In this document: positions 24,901-32,441 of the stretch, piece after piece
How the letters are laid out: every line of letters starts with the position of its first letter
Numbering within the stretch: the first letter of the stretch is position 1
NCBI GenBank assembly: GCA_019240655.1
Contig: JAFAXX010000191.1
Span: forward strand, 1-44,980
Direction of reading: 5' to 3'
Length of the DNA: 44,980 nucleotides
Source: Solirubrobacterales bacterium
GTDB taxonomy: Bacteria > Actinomycetota > Thermoleophilia > Solirubrobacterales > Solirubrobacteraceae
The notes under the pieces: model-generated
Database searches by the model: none
What the model saw: only the letters and a program-made list of their open reading frames with translations
What the model was told of the DNA's origin: nothing
Made by a program: the position numbers and the translations under genes

Positions 24901-25221
24901 CGCAAGCCCGCTCCGGCCCGCAAGCCGACTCCGACCCGCAAGCCGACTCCGCGGCCGGCCGCCGGCGAGGATGGGACCGACCAGCGCGGAGAGATCACCC
25001 GCGTGCCGGACGACGTCGGGACCGGCCAGCGCGGCGGGATCACCCGCGTGCCCGACGACTCCGGACCCTATCCGGCGCCGCCCGCAGCAGACACGCCCGA
25101 CGCCGACGGCTTCACCCGTGCTCCTGACGTGGCCGAGAACGAGGGCGTCTCGCCGGCGCAGCGTCCGAAGCGCCCGGCCAAGTCGCGGCCGCGCAACCGC
25201 CGCCACGGGAGGCCGCGCTGA
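22000..25221 (+). CDS. secDF: Protein translocase SecD-SecF fusion with long repetitive tail
   Basis: 1073 residues. SecD half: TM1 (about 8-28), the GLDLKGG motif (33-39), a large extracytoplasmic P1 region to ~410, then five helices including ADANIVIFERVKEEI. SecF half from ~596: GLNLGIDFTSGTRM, a periplasmic P4-like part, then helices with YSLYDTIIVFDRVREN. The two halves use proton motive force to help SecYEG export. A polar cytosolic tail of about 200 residues follows, with repeated ARKPxPxRKP units and two copies of a 15-residue unit (QRG-E/G-ITRVPDD). Such a tail is not part of standard SecDF. The P1 region also carries long Gly/Gln/Ser-rich insertions. The stop overlaps the next start by one base. 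Confidence 0.94.
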   Translation: MTDRQRNGFILALVAGLIAASIVVLTQFKTTLGLDLKGGVELVYQGQPTPQTPVVTQTALARAVDIMRQRVDQLGVAEPQIQTSGGNQISVGLPDVKDIARAEKLVGTTARLAFYDWEANALTPNGKTVASQLRTQDPNAVTISQGLNAGAATGNPGAGSMSLYQAVSLAAKQPVRISSDNSRQGPQYFMFGGPGSAACAAAARAQGVTPVVGAHCLLSGPDDNLQDLRSGLPAGVSAAQGQTLTVPQGTVVLQAADPSAKSTTAFNSPSAQFFVLNDHVALFGNDITNPQQTTDSTGSPDVSFGFTSRGGRAFQTVTATVAHRGDLVSGLGQTLNQHFAVALDTKLITVPQIEFSKYPDGIPGDNGADITGGFTIQSAQDLATQLRLGALPIQLKLISENQVSATLGSQALHQGLIAGAAGLLIVAIFLIAYYRVLGVIATAGLLVYGVYLYALIKLIPITLTLPGIAGLILTIGVAADANIVIFERVKEEIRAGRSIRQGIATGYRKGLTAIIDANVVTIMTAFILFVLATADVKGFAFTLGIGTFVSLFTAVLATQAILMTMAGSRTISSPSALGAGGKRRTWRFDFMGASRYFFSMSGVILLVGALAIGGRGLNLGIDFTSGTRMTASLVQHASEAEVRSVLTASGVVNPQIQEVANRALGSQVFQISAKELQPSKVGQVRSNLQARFGLRSFDFTSVGPTFGKTVANSAMVAIIASLLVISAYVALRFEWKFAVPVLIALMHDLLITSGIYSLTGREVTTATVAALLTILGYSLYDTIIVFDRVRENVPRMPRAAFSQIVNRSMSEVLTRSLATTSCTLMPILALLLFGGSTLKDFAFALLIGVASGAYSSIFIASPVLTHWKEREPVYRARRHRIEVELGHVPAYAGAGADVEPAARKAARRAGRLTAPEPETVSAAEFEEMKRGIQEEEREPSGSTSTLTKRLAHTSPTTPAPARKPASARKPAPARKPTPTRKPTPRPAAGEDGTDQRGEITRVPDDVGTGQRGGITRVPDDSGPYPAPPAADTPDADGFTRAPDVAENEGVSPAQRPKRPAKSRPRNRRHGRPR
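24970..25065 (+). repeat. In-gene 45-base duplication in the secDF tail
   Basis: Two neighbouring copies of a 45-base unit encode G-T-D/G-Q-R-G-E/G-I-T-R-V-P-D-D-V/S, and a third degraded copy may follow (FTRAPD). The preceding RKP-rich stretch (about 24880-24955) is itself a short repeat. Confidence 0.7.
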
Positions 25222-25511
25222 TGGGCATGCTCGCCTGGGTGATGATGGGCCTGGCGCTGTGGCACTTTACGATCTGGCTGCCCGATCGCTTCTGGGGTGG
25301 GATCGTCGGGGCGTTCCTCGGCGCGCTGATCGGCGCCGCGTTGTTCGGCTTGATCGTCAACGGCTTCCACGTCCCCGGCCGTCACGACACCCACCTGAGC
25401 ACCGCGCTCGAGGCGATCCCGGGCGCGCTGATCGGCATGGCGTTGGTCTACTTCGAGGGCATCAGGCGCGAGCGCGCCGGTGGCGCGCGTTCATACGCCG
25501 GACTTTCGTAG
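25221..25511 (+). CDS. Small membrane protein of unknown function
   Basis: 96 residues with an N-terminal hydrophobic start (MLAWVMMGLALWHFTIWLP), a Gly-rich helix (GGIVGAFLGALIGAALFGLIV) and a third helix (AIPGALIGMALVYFEG). The Gly pattern resembles GlsB/YeaQ-type small membrane proteins, but the match is not firm. The ATG overlaps the secDF stop (TGATG), so it is translationally coupled to the translocase. It may be an accessory membrane subunit, which is only a positional inference. Confidence 0.7.
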   Translation: MGMLAWVMMGLALWHFTIWLPDRFWGGIVGAFLGALIGAALFGLIVNGFHVPGRHDTHLSTALEAIPGALIGMALVYFEGIRRERAGGARSYAGLS

Positions 25512-25614
25512 CTCGGGGAACGGCCGACCAGACGCAGGACGCTGGCAGCATCCTGGCCCCGCTCGCTAGCCGCGCGGCCGGCGCGCGGTCGGCGGATCCG
25601 TCGGGGGCGCCCCG

Positions 25615-25620
25615 TAGGGT
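25615..25620 (+). promoter_or_regulatory. -10 box for probable leaderless recJ transcript
   Basis: TAGGGT lies 6 bases before the recJ ATG with no Shine-Dalgarno. Confidence 0.4.
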
Positions 25621-25626
25621 GGCGCC

Positions 25627-28155
25627 ATGCCGCGACCCGCGCTCCTCCTGCCAACCGAGCCGTCTGCCGCCCCGGCAAGCGCTCCCCTGTACGCCGTCCC
25701 GGCGCCGGAGGGGCGTTCCGCGCTTCGCAATCGGCCGCGCCTCGAGCTGCCGAGCTACGAACTCGGGGCGGCGATGGCGCTCGAGCGGGAGCTTCGGGTC
25801 AGCCACGTGCTCGCTCAGGTGCTGGTTCGCCGGGGCTTCCGCGACGCCGCCTCCGCGAGGGCATTCCTCGACGGCGACGACGCCCACGGTCCCGGCGAGT
25901 TCGCGGGTATCGACGACGCGGTGTCGGTCATCCGTCGGCATCTGCGCGCCGGCAGCCGGATCACCGTGCACGGCGATTACGACGTCGACGGCGTGTGCGC
26001 CACCGCCACGATGGTGCGAGCGCTCCGCGCCGCGGGCGCCGAGGTTGATTGGTTCCTGCCTGGCCGGGTCGACGACGGCTACGGGCTCTCGCACGCCACG
26101 GTTGCGCGCCTCGCCGCGCGCGGAACCAAGTTGCTGATTACCGTCGACTGCGCGATCACCGCCGTCGAGGAGGTGGCCGCCGCGCGCGCCGCCGGGATCG
26201 AGGTGATGGTCACCGACCACCACGCCCCGCGCGCGGATGGCGAGCTGCCTGCATGCCCGATCGTGCACCCGGTGGTCTGCGGGTATCCGTGCCCGGACCT
26301 GTGCGGGACCGGGGTGGCGTACAAGCTTGCGCAGGTCCTCGGTGCGCCGACCGCGGCCGAGGATGTCGAGCTCGTGGCGCTCGCCACGGTGGCCGACCTG
26401 ATGCCGCTGCTCGGCGAGAACCGGCGGCTCGTGCGCGACGGCCTCGCCGTGCTCGCGAACACCGCCAAGCCGGGCCTGCAGGCGCTTATGCAGGTCTCGC
26501 GGGCCGATCCGAGCGGGCTCGACTCGCACACGCTCGGCTTCCGCCTCGCTCCCCGGATCAACGCCGCCGGTCGGCTCCGCCGCGCCGACGCGGGACTCGA
26601 GCTCATCCTCACCGAGGATCGGCGCCGCGCCGCCGAGATCGCAGCCGAGCTCGACGCGGTGAACGCGGAACGCCGCGCGGTCGAGGAACGGATCGTGTGG
26701 GAGGCCGACGCGCAGGTCTCGGAGCTCGGCCCTCGTTCGGCCTATGTGCTCGCGGGCGACGATTGGCATCCCGGCGTGATCGGAATCGTCGCTTCGCGAA
26801 TCGTCGAGCGTTACCATCGACCGACGGTCCTCGTGGCGCTTGGCGAGGACCCGGCGAGCGGGTCCGGGCGCAGCATCCCCGGGTTTGACCTCCTCGGCGC
26901 GCTCCACGCGACCGCCGCTGAGCTCGAGCGCTACGGCGGTCATCGCGCCGCCGCCGGCCTCAGCATCCGGCCGGCGCGCCTGGAGCGCTTTCGTGCGGCG
27001 TTCGAGCGCCACGCCGAGGCCCTGCTGACCCCGGACTTGCTCGAGCCGATCGAGCGCGTCGACGCGGTCGCCTCGGGCTCGGAGCTCGGGCTGGCGCTGG
27101 CCGACGAGCTCACCCGGATGGAGCCGTGCGGGATCGGGAATCCGCGGACGCGCGTGCTCGTCCCCGGCGCCCGCTTCGACGACGTCCGGACGATGGGCGA
27201 GGGTCGCCACGCGCGGTTTTCGGTGAGCTCGGGCGGGGCCCGGGCCCGGGCGGTGGCATTCGGGTGCGACGGCCGTCCCGGACCGTGCGACGGCGAGCCC
27301 GTGGACGCCACGTTCTGCCTGGAGCGCAACGTCTGGAACGGCGCGGTCGAGCCACGGCTCGTGCTCCACCATGCCCGCCCTTGTGCACCGCCGCCGATCG
27401 ACGTGCTCGCCGAACCGGCCGACTTCCTGCGCGCCGCGATCGAGGAGGTCGAGCGGCCGCTGGCGGAGCTATCGGCCGCGGCCGCGCCGGTGGTCGTGCC
27501 GGCGCCCGAGCAGTACCGCCGCACCCAGCTGGACCGGCGCGGTGAGAGCCCGCTCGCCGTACTCGCGGACGCGGTGGCGGCCGTCGGAACGGTTCTCGCC
27601 GTGTGCGCCGACGTGCCACGCCGTCTGCCCGGGCTGAGCAGCCGCATCGGCGGCTTCGCCCTGATCTCATACCCCGCGCTCGAGCGCGCCCCCGAGCTCG
27701 GGCGGCGCTACGCCCATCTGGTCGCGCTCGACCCGCCCGCCTCGCCGCGGTCGGCCACAGCGCTCGCTTGCGGCATGGGTTTCACCCATTCAGCGTGGGG
27801 AGAGGCTGAGCTACGCTTTGCTCAGCAGATGCACGAACGGGAGTACGGTCTACGCGCTTCACTTGAAGCTCTCTACCGCGGCCTGCGGGCGCGGCGGAGG
27901 GTGGCCGGCGAGGAGCTCGAGCGCCTGCTTCGCGGAGACGCTCAGCCCGGTCGTCCGGCCCGCTTGGCCGGGAGACTGATCAGAGTCCTCGCGGAGCTCG
28001 AGCTCGTCAGCCTCGACCGGGATCTGCCGGCCCTGGCCATCGCAGGCACCGCGCCCACTGCCCTGGCGCGCTCGCCGGCGTACCGGGCCTATGCCCGACG
28101 ACTCGAGGACGGACGACTATTTCTGAGCAGCGCAAACCCCCGACGCAGCGCCTGA
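25627..28155 (+). CDS. recJ: Single-stranded-DNA-specific 5'-3' exonuclease RecJ
   Basis: 842 residues. DHH-superfamily motifs: HGDYDVDGVCA (about 117-127), ITVDCAIT (about 172; the usual form is VDCG), VTDHHAP (about 196) and LCGTGVAYKL. The DHHA1 domain has the GHRAAAGLSI block and an OB-fold follows. After about residue 590 there is a C-terminal extension of some 250 residues ending in a winged-helix-like part (RLIRVLAELELVSLDRD), reminiscent of long Firmicute RecJ proteins rather than the ~577-residue E. coli form. It degrades 5'-ended single strands in recombination and repair. It lies 92 bases before rel, an order also known from Firmicutes. Confidence 0.95.
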   Translation: MPRPALLLPTEPSAAPASAPLYAVPAPEGRSALRNRPRLELPSYELGAAMALERELRVSHVLAQVLVRRGFRDAASARAFLDGDDAHGPGEFAGIDDAVSVIRRHLRAGSRITVHGDYDVDGVCATATMVRALRAAGAEVDWFLPGRVDDGYGLSHATVARLAARGTKLLITVDCAITAVEEVAAARAAGIEVMVTDHHAPRADGELPACPIVHPVVCGYPCPDLCGTGVAYKLAQVLGAPTAAEDVELVALATVADLMPLLGENRRLVRDGLAVLANTAKPGLQALMQVSRADPSGLDSHTLGFRLAPRINAAGRLRRADAGLELILTEDRRRAAEIAAELDAVNAERRAVEERIVWEADAQVSELGPRSAYVLAGDDWHPGVIGIVASRIVERYHRPTVLVALGEDPASGSGRSIPGFDLLGALHATAAELERYGGHRAAAGLSIRPARLERFRAAFERHAEALLTPDLLEPIERVDAVASGSELGLALADELTRMEPCGIGNPRTRVLVPGARFDDVRTMGEGRHARFSVSSGGARARAVAFGCDGRPGPCDGEPVDATFCLERNVWNGAVEPRLVLHHARPCAPPPIDVLAEPADFLRAAIEEVERPLAELSAAAAPVVVPAPEQYRRTQLDRRGESPLAVLADAVAAVGTVLAVCADVPRRLPGLSSRIGGFALISYPALERAPELGRRYAHLVALDPPASPRSATALACGMGFTHSAWGEAELRFAQQMHEREYGLRASLEALYRGLRARRRVAGEELERLLRGDAQPGRPARLAGRLIRVLAELELVSLDRDLPALAIAGTAPTALARSPAYRAYARRLEDGRLFLSSANPRRSA

Positions 28156-28247
28156 GCCGCTCGCTCGCAGGCGGCCGCAGCGAGGGCGCCCGCGACGGGA
28201 ACCAACCGCGTGCCGCCTCGACCGGCGCCCGCCGCAGCGAGGCCAGG

Positions 28248-30548
28248 GTGGTCTCCCGCCCGCCGGTCGATCGGGTGATGCACCCGGAGGCGCACCCCGA
28301 CGTCGACCGGGTCGAACTCAATGCGGCCGAGCGGCGGCTGCTCAGCGACCTGTTCGCGATCCTCGAGGAACACACGCACGAGGCGGCCGTGTCGGTCGAC
28401 CGCGACCGCGTCGAGCAGGCGTTCGTGTACGCCTGCGTGCACCACGCCGACCAACGCCGCAAGTCCGGCGAGGACTTCATCAACCACCCCGTGGGCGTGG
28501 CGAAGATCTGTGCCGGCATGCGCCTCGACACCGAGACGCTGTGCGCCGCGCTGCTGCACGACACGGTCGAGGACACGTCGGCATCGCTCGACGAGGTCAA
28601 GGAGGCCTTCGGGGAGGAGATCGCCGGGCTGGTCGACGGCGTGACGAAGCTGACCGGGCTGACGTTTCAATCGCGCGACGAGGCCCAGGCCGAGAATTAC
28701 CGCAAGATGATGGTGGCGATGGCCTCGGACATCCGGGTCATCTTGATCAAGCTGGCCGACCGCCTGCACAACATGCGCACGATCGGCGCGATGCCCAAGC
28801 ACAAGCAGATCGAGAAGGCGCGCGAGACGCTTGACATCTACGCGCCGATCGCCCACCGCCTCGGCATCCATGCCATCAAGTGGGAGCTCGAGGACCTGGC
28901 GTTCCAGACCCTGCATCCGCGCAAGTACAACGAGATCAAGGGCTTGGTGGCCCAGCAGCGGACCGAGCGCGAGCGGTATGTCACCCAGGCAGGCGAATAC
29001 CTGAGCAAGGAGCTCAACGAGCTCGGCATCGAGGCCGAGATCTCCGGCCGCGCCAAGCACTTCTACTCGATCTACTCGAAGATGACCAAGAAGGGGCGCG
29101 AGTTCAACGAGATCTACGACCTCACGGCGATGCGGGTGATCGTCGGCTCGGTCAAGGACTGCTACGGCGCGGTCGGCGTGATCCACTCGCTGTGGAAGCC
29201 GCTGCCGGGGCGCTTCAAGGACTTCATCGCGATGCCGAAGTTCAACATGTACCAGTCGCTGCACACCACGGTGATCGGGCCCGAGGGCCGGCCGCTGGAG
29301 ATCCAGATCCGCACCCGGGAGATGCACGAGCTGGCTGAGTTCGGAATCGCCGCGCACTGGATGTACAAGGAGCGCGGCAATCGCCGAAGTGGCAAGGCGC
29401 CCTCCCCGGAGGCCGACGGCAAGCTCAAGTGGCTGCGCTCGCTGCTCGACTGGCAGCAGGAGGAGGCCGACCCGCGCGAGTTCATGGAGACGCTCAAGGT
29501 CGACCTGTTCGAGGACGAGGTATACGTCTTCACCCCGAAGGGCGAAGTGAAGTCGCTGGCCGCCGGGGCGACCCCGCTCGACTTCGCCTATGAGATCCAC
29601 ACCGACGTCGGCCACCGTTGCGTGGGCGCCAAGGTCAACGGCAAGATCGTTCCGCTCTCCTATCAGCTGCGCTCCGGCGACATCGTCGAGGTACTCACTT
29701 CCAAGCGCGAGCGAGGGCCCTCGCGGGACTGGCTCGCGCTCGTCAAGACCACCCGCGCCCGCAACAAGATCAAGGCGTGGTTCAAGGCCGAATCGCGCAA
29801 GGACAGCGAGCACAGCGGCCGCGAGCTGCTGCAGGACCACCTGAAGAAGCAGGGGCTCCCGGCTCAGAAGATCGTCGGCTCGCCGCTGTTGGCGGACGTG
29901 ATTCGGGAGATGGGCTACCGCAAGGCGGACGACTTCTACATCGCGCTGGGCGCCGCGAAGGTCTCAGCCAAGGTCGTCGTCAACAAGGTCATGCAGCGCC
30001 TCAAGGCGGGTGAGGCGGCCGAGTCGGAGCCGACCGCCGCGGACGATTTGCTGCAGACCCGCCGCCGCCGGTCGCGGCCGACCACCTCCTCCTCGAGCTA
30101 CGGGATCTCGGTCGAGGGCATCGACGAGGTGATGCTGCGCCTGGCCAAGTGCTGCCGCCCGGTGCCCGGCGACCCGATCATCGGCTATATCTCGCTCGGG
30201 CGCGGGATCACCATCCACCGCGAGGATTGTCCGAACGTCGCCGTGCTCAAGAAGGACCCGGAGCGCTTCACCGCGGTCTCGTGGGAGGGCGACGCCGAGA
30301 CCTCGTTCCGGGTCGAGATCGAGGTCGACGGCTGGGATCGCCACCGCCTGCTCGAGGACATGTCGAGGACGTTCGCGGAGGCCGGGATCAACATCCTCGA
30401 GGCGCGCTGCAGCGTCAACCACCCGATGGTCAAGAACCGCTTCGTTGTCGAGGTCGGCGACACGCGGACGCTCGACCAGACGATCAACCGCCTGCGCAAC
30501 ATCGACGCGGTGTTCGACGCCTACCGGGTCACTCCGAGCGCGGGGTGA
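28248..30548 (+). CDS. rel: Bifunctional (p)ppGpp synthetase/hydrolase
   Basis: 766 residues. Hydrolase domain: HHADQRRKSGEDFINHP, LLHDTVEDT (HD and ED pairs, about 100-110) and LADRLHNMRT. Synthetase domain: RAKHFYSIYSKM, YDLTAMRVIV and the charged RFKD motif (about 322) that marks Mg-dependent bifunctional enzymes rather than EXDD RelA. TGS domain about 420-485 (VYVFTPKGEVKSLAAG), a zinc-finger-like region with CCRPVPGD, and a C-terminal ACT domain (about 685-760). All catalytic sites look intact, so it should both make and degrade the alarmone. GTG at 28248 has GAGG five bases upstream; ATG at 28278 is an alternative. Confidence 0.97.
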   Translation: MVSRPPVDRVMHPEAHPDVDRVELNAAERRLLSDLFAILEEHTHEAAVSVDRDRVEQAFVYACVHHADQRRKSGEDFINHPVGVAKICAGMRLDTETLCAALLHDTVEDTSASLDEVKEAFGEEIAGLVDGVTKLTGLTFQSRDEAQAENYRKMMVAMASDIRVILIKLADRLHNMRTIGAMPKHKQIEKARETLDIYAPIAHRLGIHAIKWELEDLAFQTLHPRKYNEIKGLVAQQRTERERYVTQAGEYLSKELNELGIEAEISGRAKHFYSIYSKMTKKGREFNEIYDLTAMRVIVGSVKDCYGAVGVIHSLWKPLPGRFKDFIAMPKFNMYQSLHTTVIGPEGRPLEIQIRTREMHELAEFGIAAHWMYKERGNRRSGKAPSPEADGKLKWLRSLLDWQQEEADPREFMETLKVDLFEDEVYVFTPKGEVKSLAAGATPLDFAYEIHTDVGHRCVGAKVNGKIVPLSYQLRSGDIVEVLTSKRERGPSRDWLALVKTTRARNKIKAWFKAESRKDSEHSGRELLQDHLKKQGLPAQKIVGSPLLADVIREMGYRKADDFYIALGAAKVSAKVVVNKVMQRLKAGEAAESEPTAADDLLQTRRRRSRPTTSSSSYGISVEGIDEVMLRLAKCCRPVPGDPIIGYISLGRGITIHREDCPNVAVLKKDPERFTAVSWEGDAETSFRVEIEVDGWDRHRLLEDMSRTFAEAGINILEARCSVNHPMVKNRFVVEVGDTRTLDQTINRLRNIDAVFDAYRVTPSAG

Positions 30549-30758
30549 CCGCCCGGCATACGGCGTCCGCCCGGTAAGGGCGCCCGCCCCGTGGAGGGGA
30601 TCTCGTCTCCGCGGTGGGGCATCCCGCCCGGTGGAGGGGCATGCCGACCGGTAGTGGGGCATCCCGCCCGGTGGAGGGGCATGCCGACCGGTAGTGGGGC
30701 ATCCCGCCCGGTGGAGGGCATCCCTCCCCCGGACGCGCCCCCGGCGATGCGTGGCGCC
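30549..30758. other. Intergenic region between convergent rel and TraG-like genes
   Basis: 210 bases filled mainly by the tandem repeat at 30614-30718 and related GC-rich sequence. Frames on both strands run through it only because of the repeat. I see no gene. It probably serves as the termination zone of both genes. Confidence 0.55.
30614..30718. repeat. 40-base tandem repeat (2.6 copies, built of 20-base half-units)
   Basis: Units 30614-30653 and 30654-30693 are identical, and 30694-30718 is a third, partial copy. Each unit splits into two related 20-base halves that agree at 16 of 20 positions (GTGGGGCATCCCGCCCGGTG and GAGGGGCATGCCGACCGGTA). Degenerate traces continue upstream to about 30560. 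Confidence 0.9.
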
Positions 30759-32441
30759 TCAGTCGCGGGTCTGCCCTCGATCGCGGTCGGGGCTCGCCCG
30801 CGGGTCGGCACCGCTGCGCCGCGCGGCCAGTCGGCCGGGTGCAGGCTCTACGCCGCCGGCGGCGGCTGCGCGGGGGCGCCGCAAAGCGGGAGACACCGAG
30901 GCCGGCGAGGCGCTCGGACTCGCCGGCGGCGGCGCCGGCGCGTCGGCCACCGCGGTGCGCGGGGCGGTCGGGGCGCGCGGCGCGGGTGCCGCCGCCACGG
31001 CGGGCGGGCTGATCAGCACGCGCTCGACGCTGGTGGCGGGGACCTTGGCGATCACTACAGCCTCCCCCTGTCGGAGCGTCTTGATCTCGTTGGGATGGAC
31101 GACGAACCGCTCGACCTCGCGTCGGCTGCCGCCGTAGCCGCGCAGCCACGGTCCACCGAGCTGCTCGGTTTCCTCCCACACCCGCTCGGTCCCGATCAGC
31201 TCGGAGACTAGCTGGGCCGAGGCGGGGACCTCCTGACGGTGGACGATCTTGACCGCCGTGTTGCCAATGATCTGATCGCGCAGTCCGCGACCCGCGCGCT
31301 CGAGGTCGACGAATTCCTGCGTGACCAAGAGCGCGCTGACCCCCGCTTCACGACCCCGGGCCACCAGCGCGAGCACGTGGTCGGCACCGAGGGCGGAGAA
31401 CTCGTCGATCGCCACAATCGCCAGCCCGGAGGCGCCCGCATGCAGCCCAGCACCGCGGGCTCCTGGCGACGGGTCGAGGCGCCGGCCGGCCGCCGCGACC
31501 AGATCTTGGATCACCAGCGTGCCGATCTGGGCGGCGAGCTTGCCGTACGTGCTCGAGTTAAGGCTGAACAGAGTCACCCCCGGCTGCGTGAGGGCACGCC
31601 GGAGATCGATCGGCGGCGCCGAGCCCCGATCGCCGGGAGCCAGATACCGGCCGGTGTGTGACTCCGTAAGGATGGCCAGCCGCGCCGCCAGGCCGCGAAT
31701 AGCGCTCACCTGATCGTGCGGCAGCTCCTCCAGATAGTCCTGGACGCGGTCGATCATCGGACGCGGCAGGCCTCGAAGCGCGCCGTGCAACCGGCGCGTG
31801 TCCATCAGGGAAACGATCTCCCCTAGGGTGGGCGCGCGATCGCGCTCCGCGTACTCGAGCACCTGCAGGACTGTCTGCAGGTAGCGCTCCGCCGCCCGCT
31901 GATAATGGGGCTCGGTAAAGCGCTCGGTGGCGATCAGCTTGTCCTTGAGCTCGGTGGCGTTTCCGTGCGCGAGCGGGTTCCAGTGAGCGGGTCCGTCCGG
32001 CGTCCACAGCGCGAACGGCCGGCCGTACGCCCACGCGGAGTCGCCCAGGCGAGCCGCGAAGGCGGGGGAGCCCTTGAGGTCGATGGCCACCACCGGTGTG
32101 CCGTGGCGTACCTGTTCGGTGAGGATCCGCAGCAGCGTGGTCGATTTGCCGGCGCCGCTGGCGCCGACGATCAGTCCATGAGCCGAGAGCTGCTCGTCTG
32201 AGACCAGCACCGGCCGGCCGCCGCTCGCCACGCCCAGCGCGACCGTGCCGGACCGACCCTCCATGGCGGCGGCCCGAGCGCGCCGGGCGGCGAGCGCCCG
32301 GGCGACTGTAATCGCGACCCGCAACAGCACCGCCGCGATCGCCAGCGCCACGCCCAATGGTGGCGGGATCATCATGATCAGCGGGAACGCCAGGAGGAGC
32401 CAGTACGGAGGCCTGGAGCGCCGCCGGGCCGGTGAGCTCAT
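30759..32441 (-). CDS. VirD4/TraG-family membrane-anchored ATPase
   Basis: 560 residues from ATG at 32441. Two N-terminal hydrophobic helices (about 13-50: YWLLLAFPLIMMI and GVALAIAAVLL) are followed by the ATPase: Walker A GASGAGKST (93-101) and Walker B LAIVAIDEFSALG (about 343). VTQEFVDLERAGRGLRDQIIGNTAVKIVHRQ (in part) matches the TraM-recognition/TraD-like C-terminal half. The last ~90 residues are Ala/Pro-rich and disordered. Family members are hexameric coupling proteins that feed DNA or protein substrates to type IV secretion. The ATG overlaps the upstream stop (ATGA), so the two genes form one unit. No relaxase, VirB-like or integrase gene is nearby, which makes its job unclear. Confidence 0.88.
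   Translation of the reverse strand: MSSPARRRSRPPYWLLLAFPLIMMIPPPLGVALAIAAVLLRVAITVARALAARRARAAAMEGRSGTVALGVASGGRPVLVSDEQLSAHGLIVGASGAGKSTTLLRILTEQVRHGTPVVAIDLKGSPAFAARLGDSAWAYGRPFALWTPDGPAHWNPLAHGNATELKDKLIATERFTEPHYQRAAERYLQTVLQVLEYAERDRAPTLGEIVSLMDTRRLHGALRGLPRPMIDRVQDYLEELPHDQVSAIRGLAARLAILTESHTGRYLAPGDRGSAPPIDLRRALTQPGVTLFSLNSSTYGKLAAQIGTLVIQDLVAAAGRRLDPSPGARGAGLHAGASGLAIVAIDEFSALGADHVLALVARGREAGVSALLVTQEFVDLERAGRGLRDQIIGNTAVKIVHRQEVPASAQLVSELIGTERVWEETEQLGGPWLRGYGGSRREVERFVVHPNEIKTLRQGEAVVIAKVPATSVERVLISPPAVAAAPAPRAPTAPRTAVADAPAPPPASPSASPASVSPALRRPRAAAAGGVEPAPGRLAARRSGADPRASPDRDRGQTRD

Noticed and set aside
25462..27372. A 636-codon leftward frame opposite recJ
   Set aside because: recJ motifs are complete on the plus strand, so the frame is a shadow.
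28089..29840. A 583-codon leftward frame opposite rel
   Set aside because: rel is intact and well conserved on the plus strand, so the frame is a shadow.
30614..30718. CRISPR array
   Set aside because: The repeats abut with no spacers and the half-units are related to one another. It is a plain tandem repeat, and no cas genes are present.
30529..31179. A 216-codon leftward frame spanning the tandem repeat
   Set aside because: It is created by the repeat and the 3' end of the TraG-like gene and lacks any domain.
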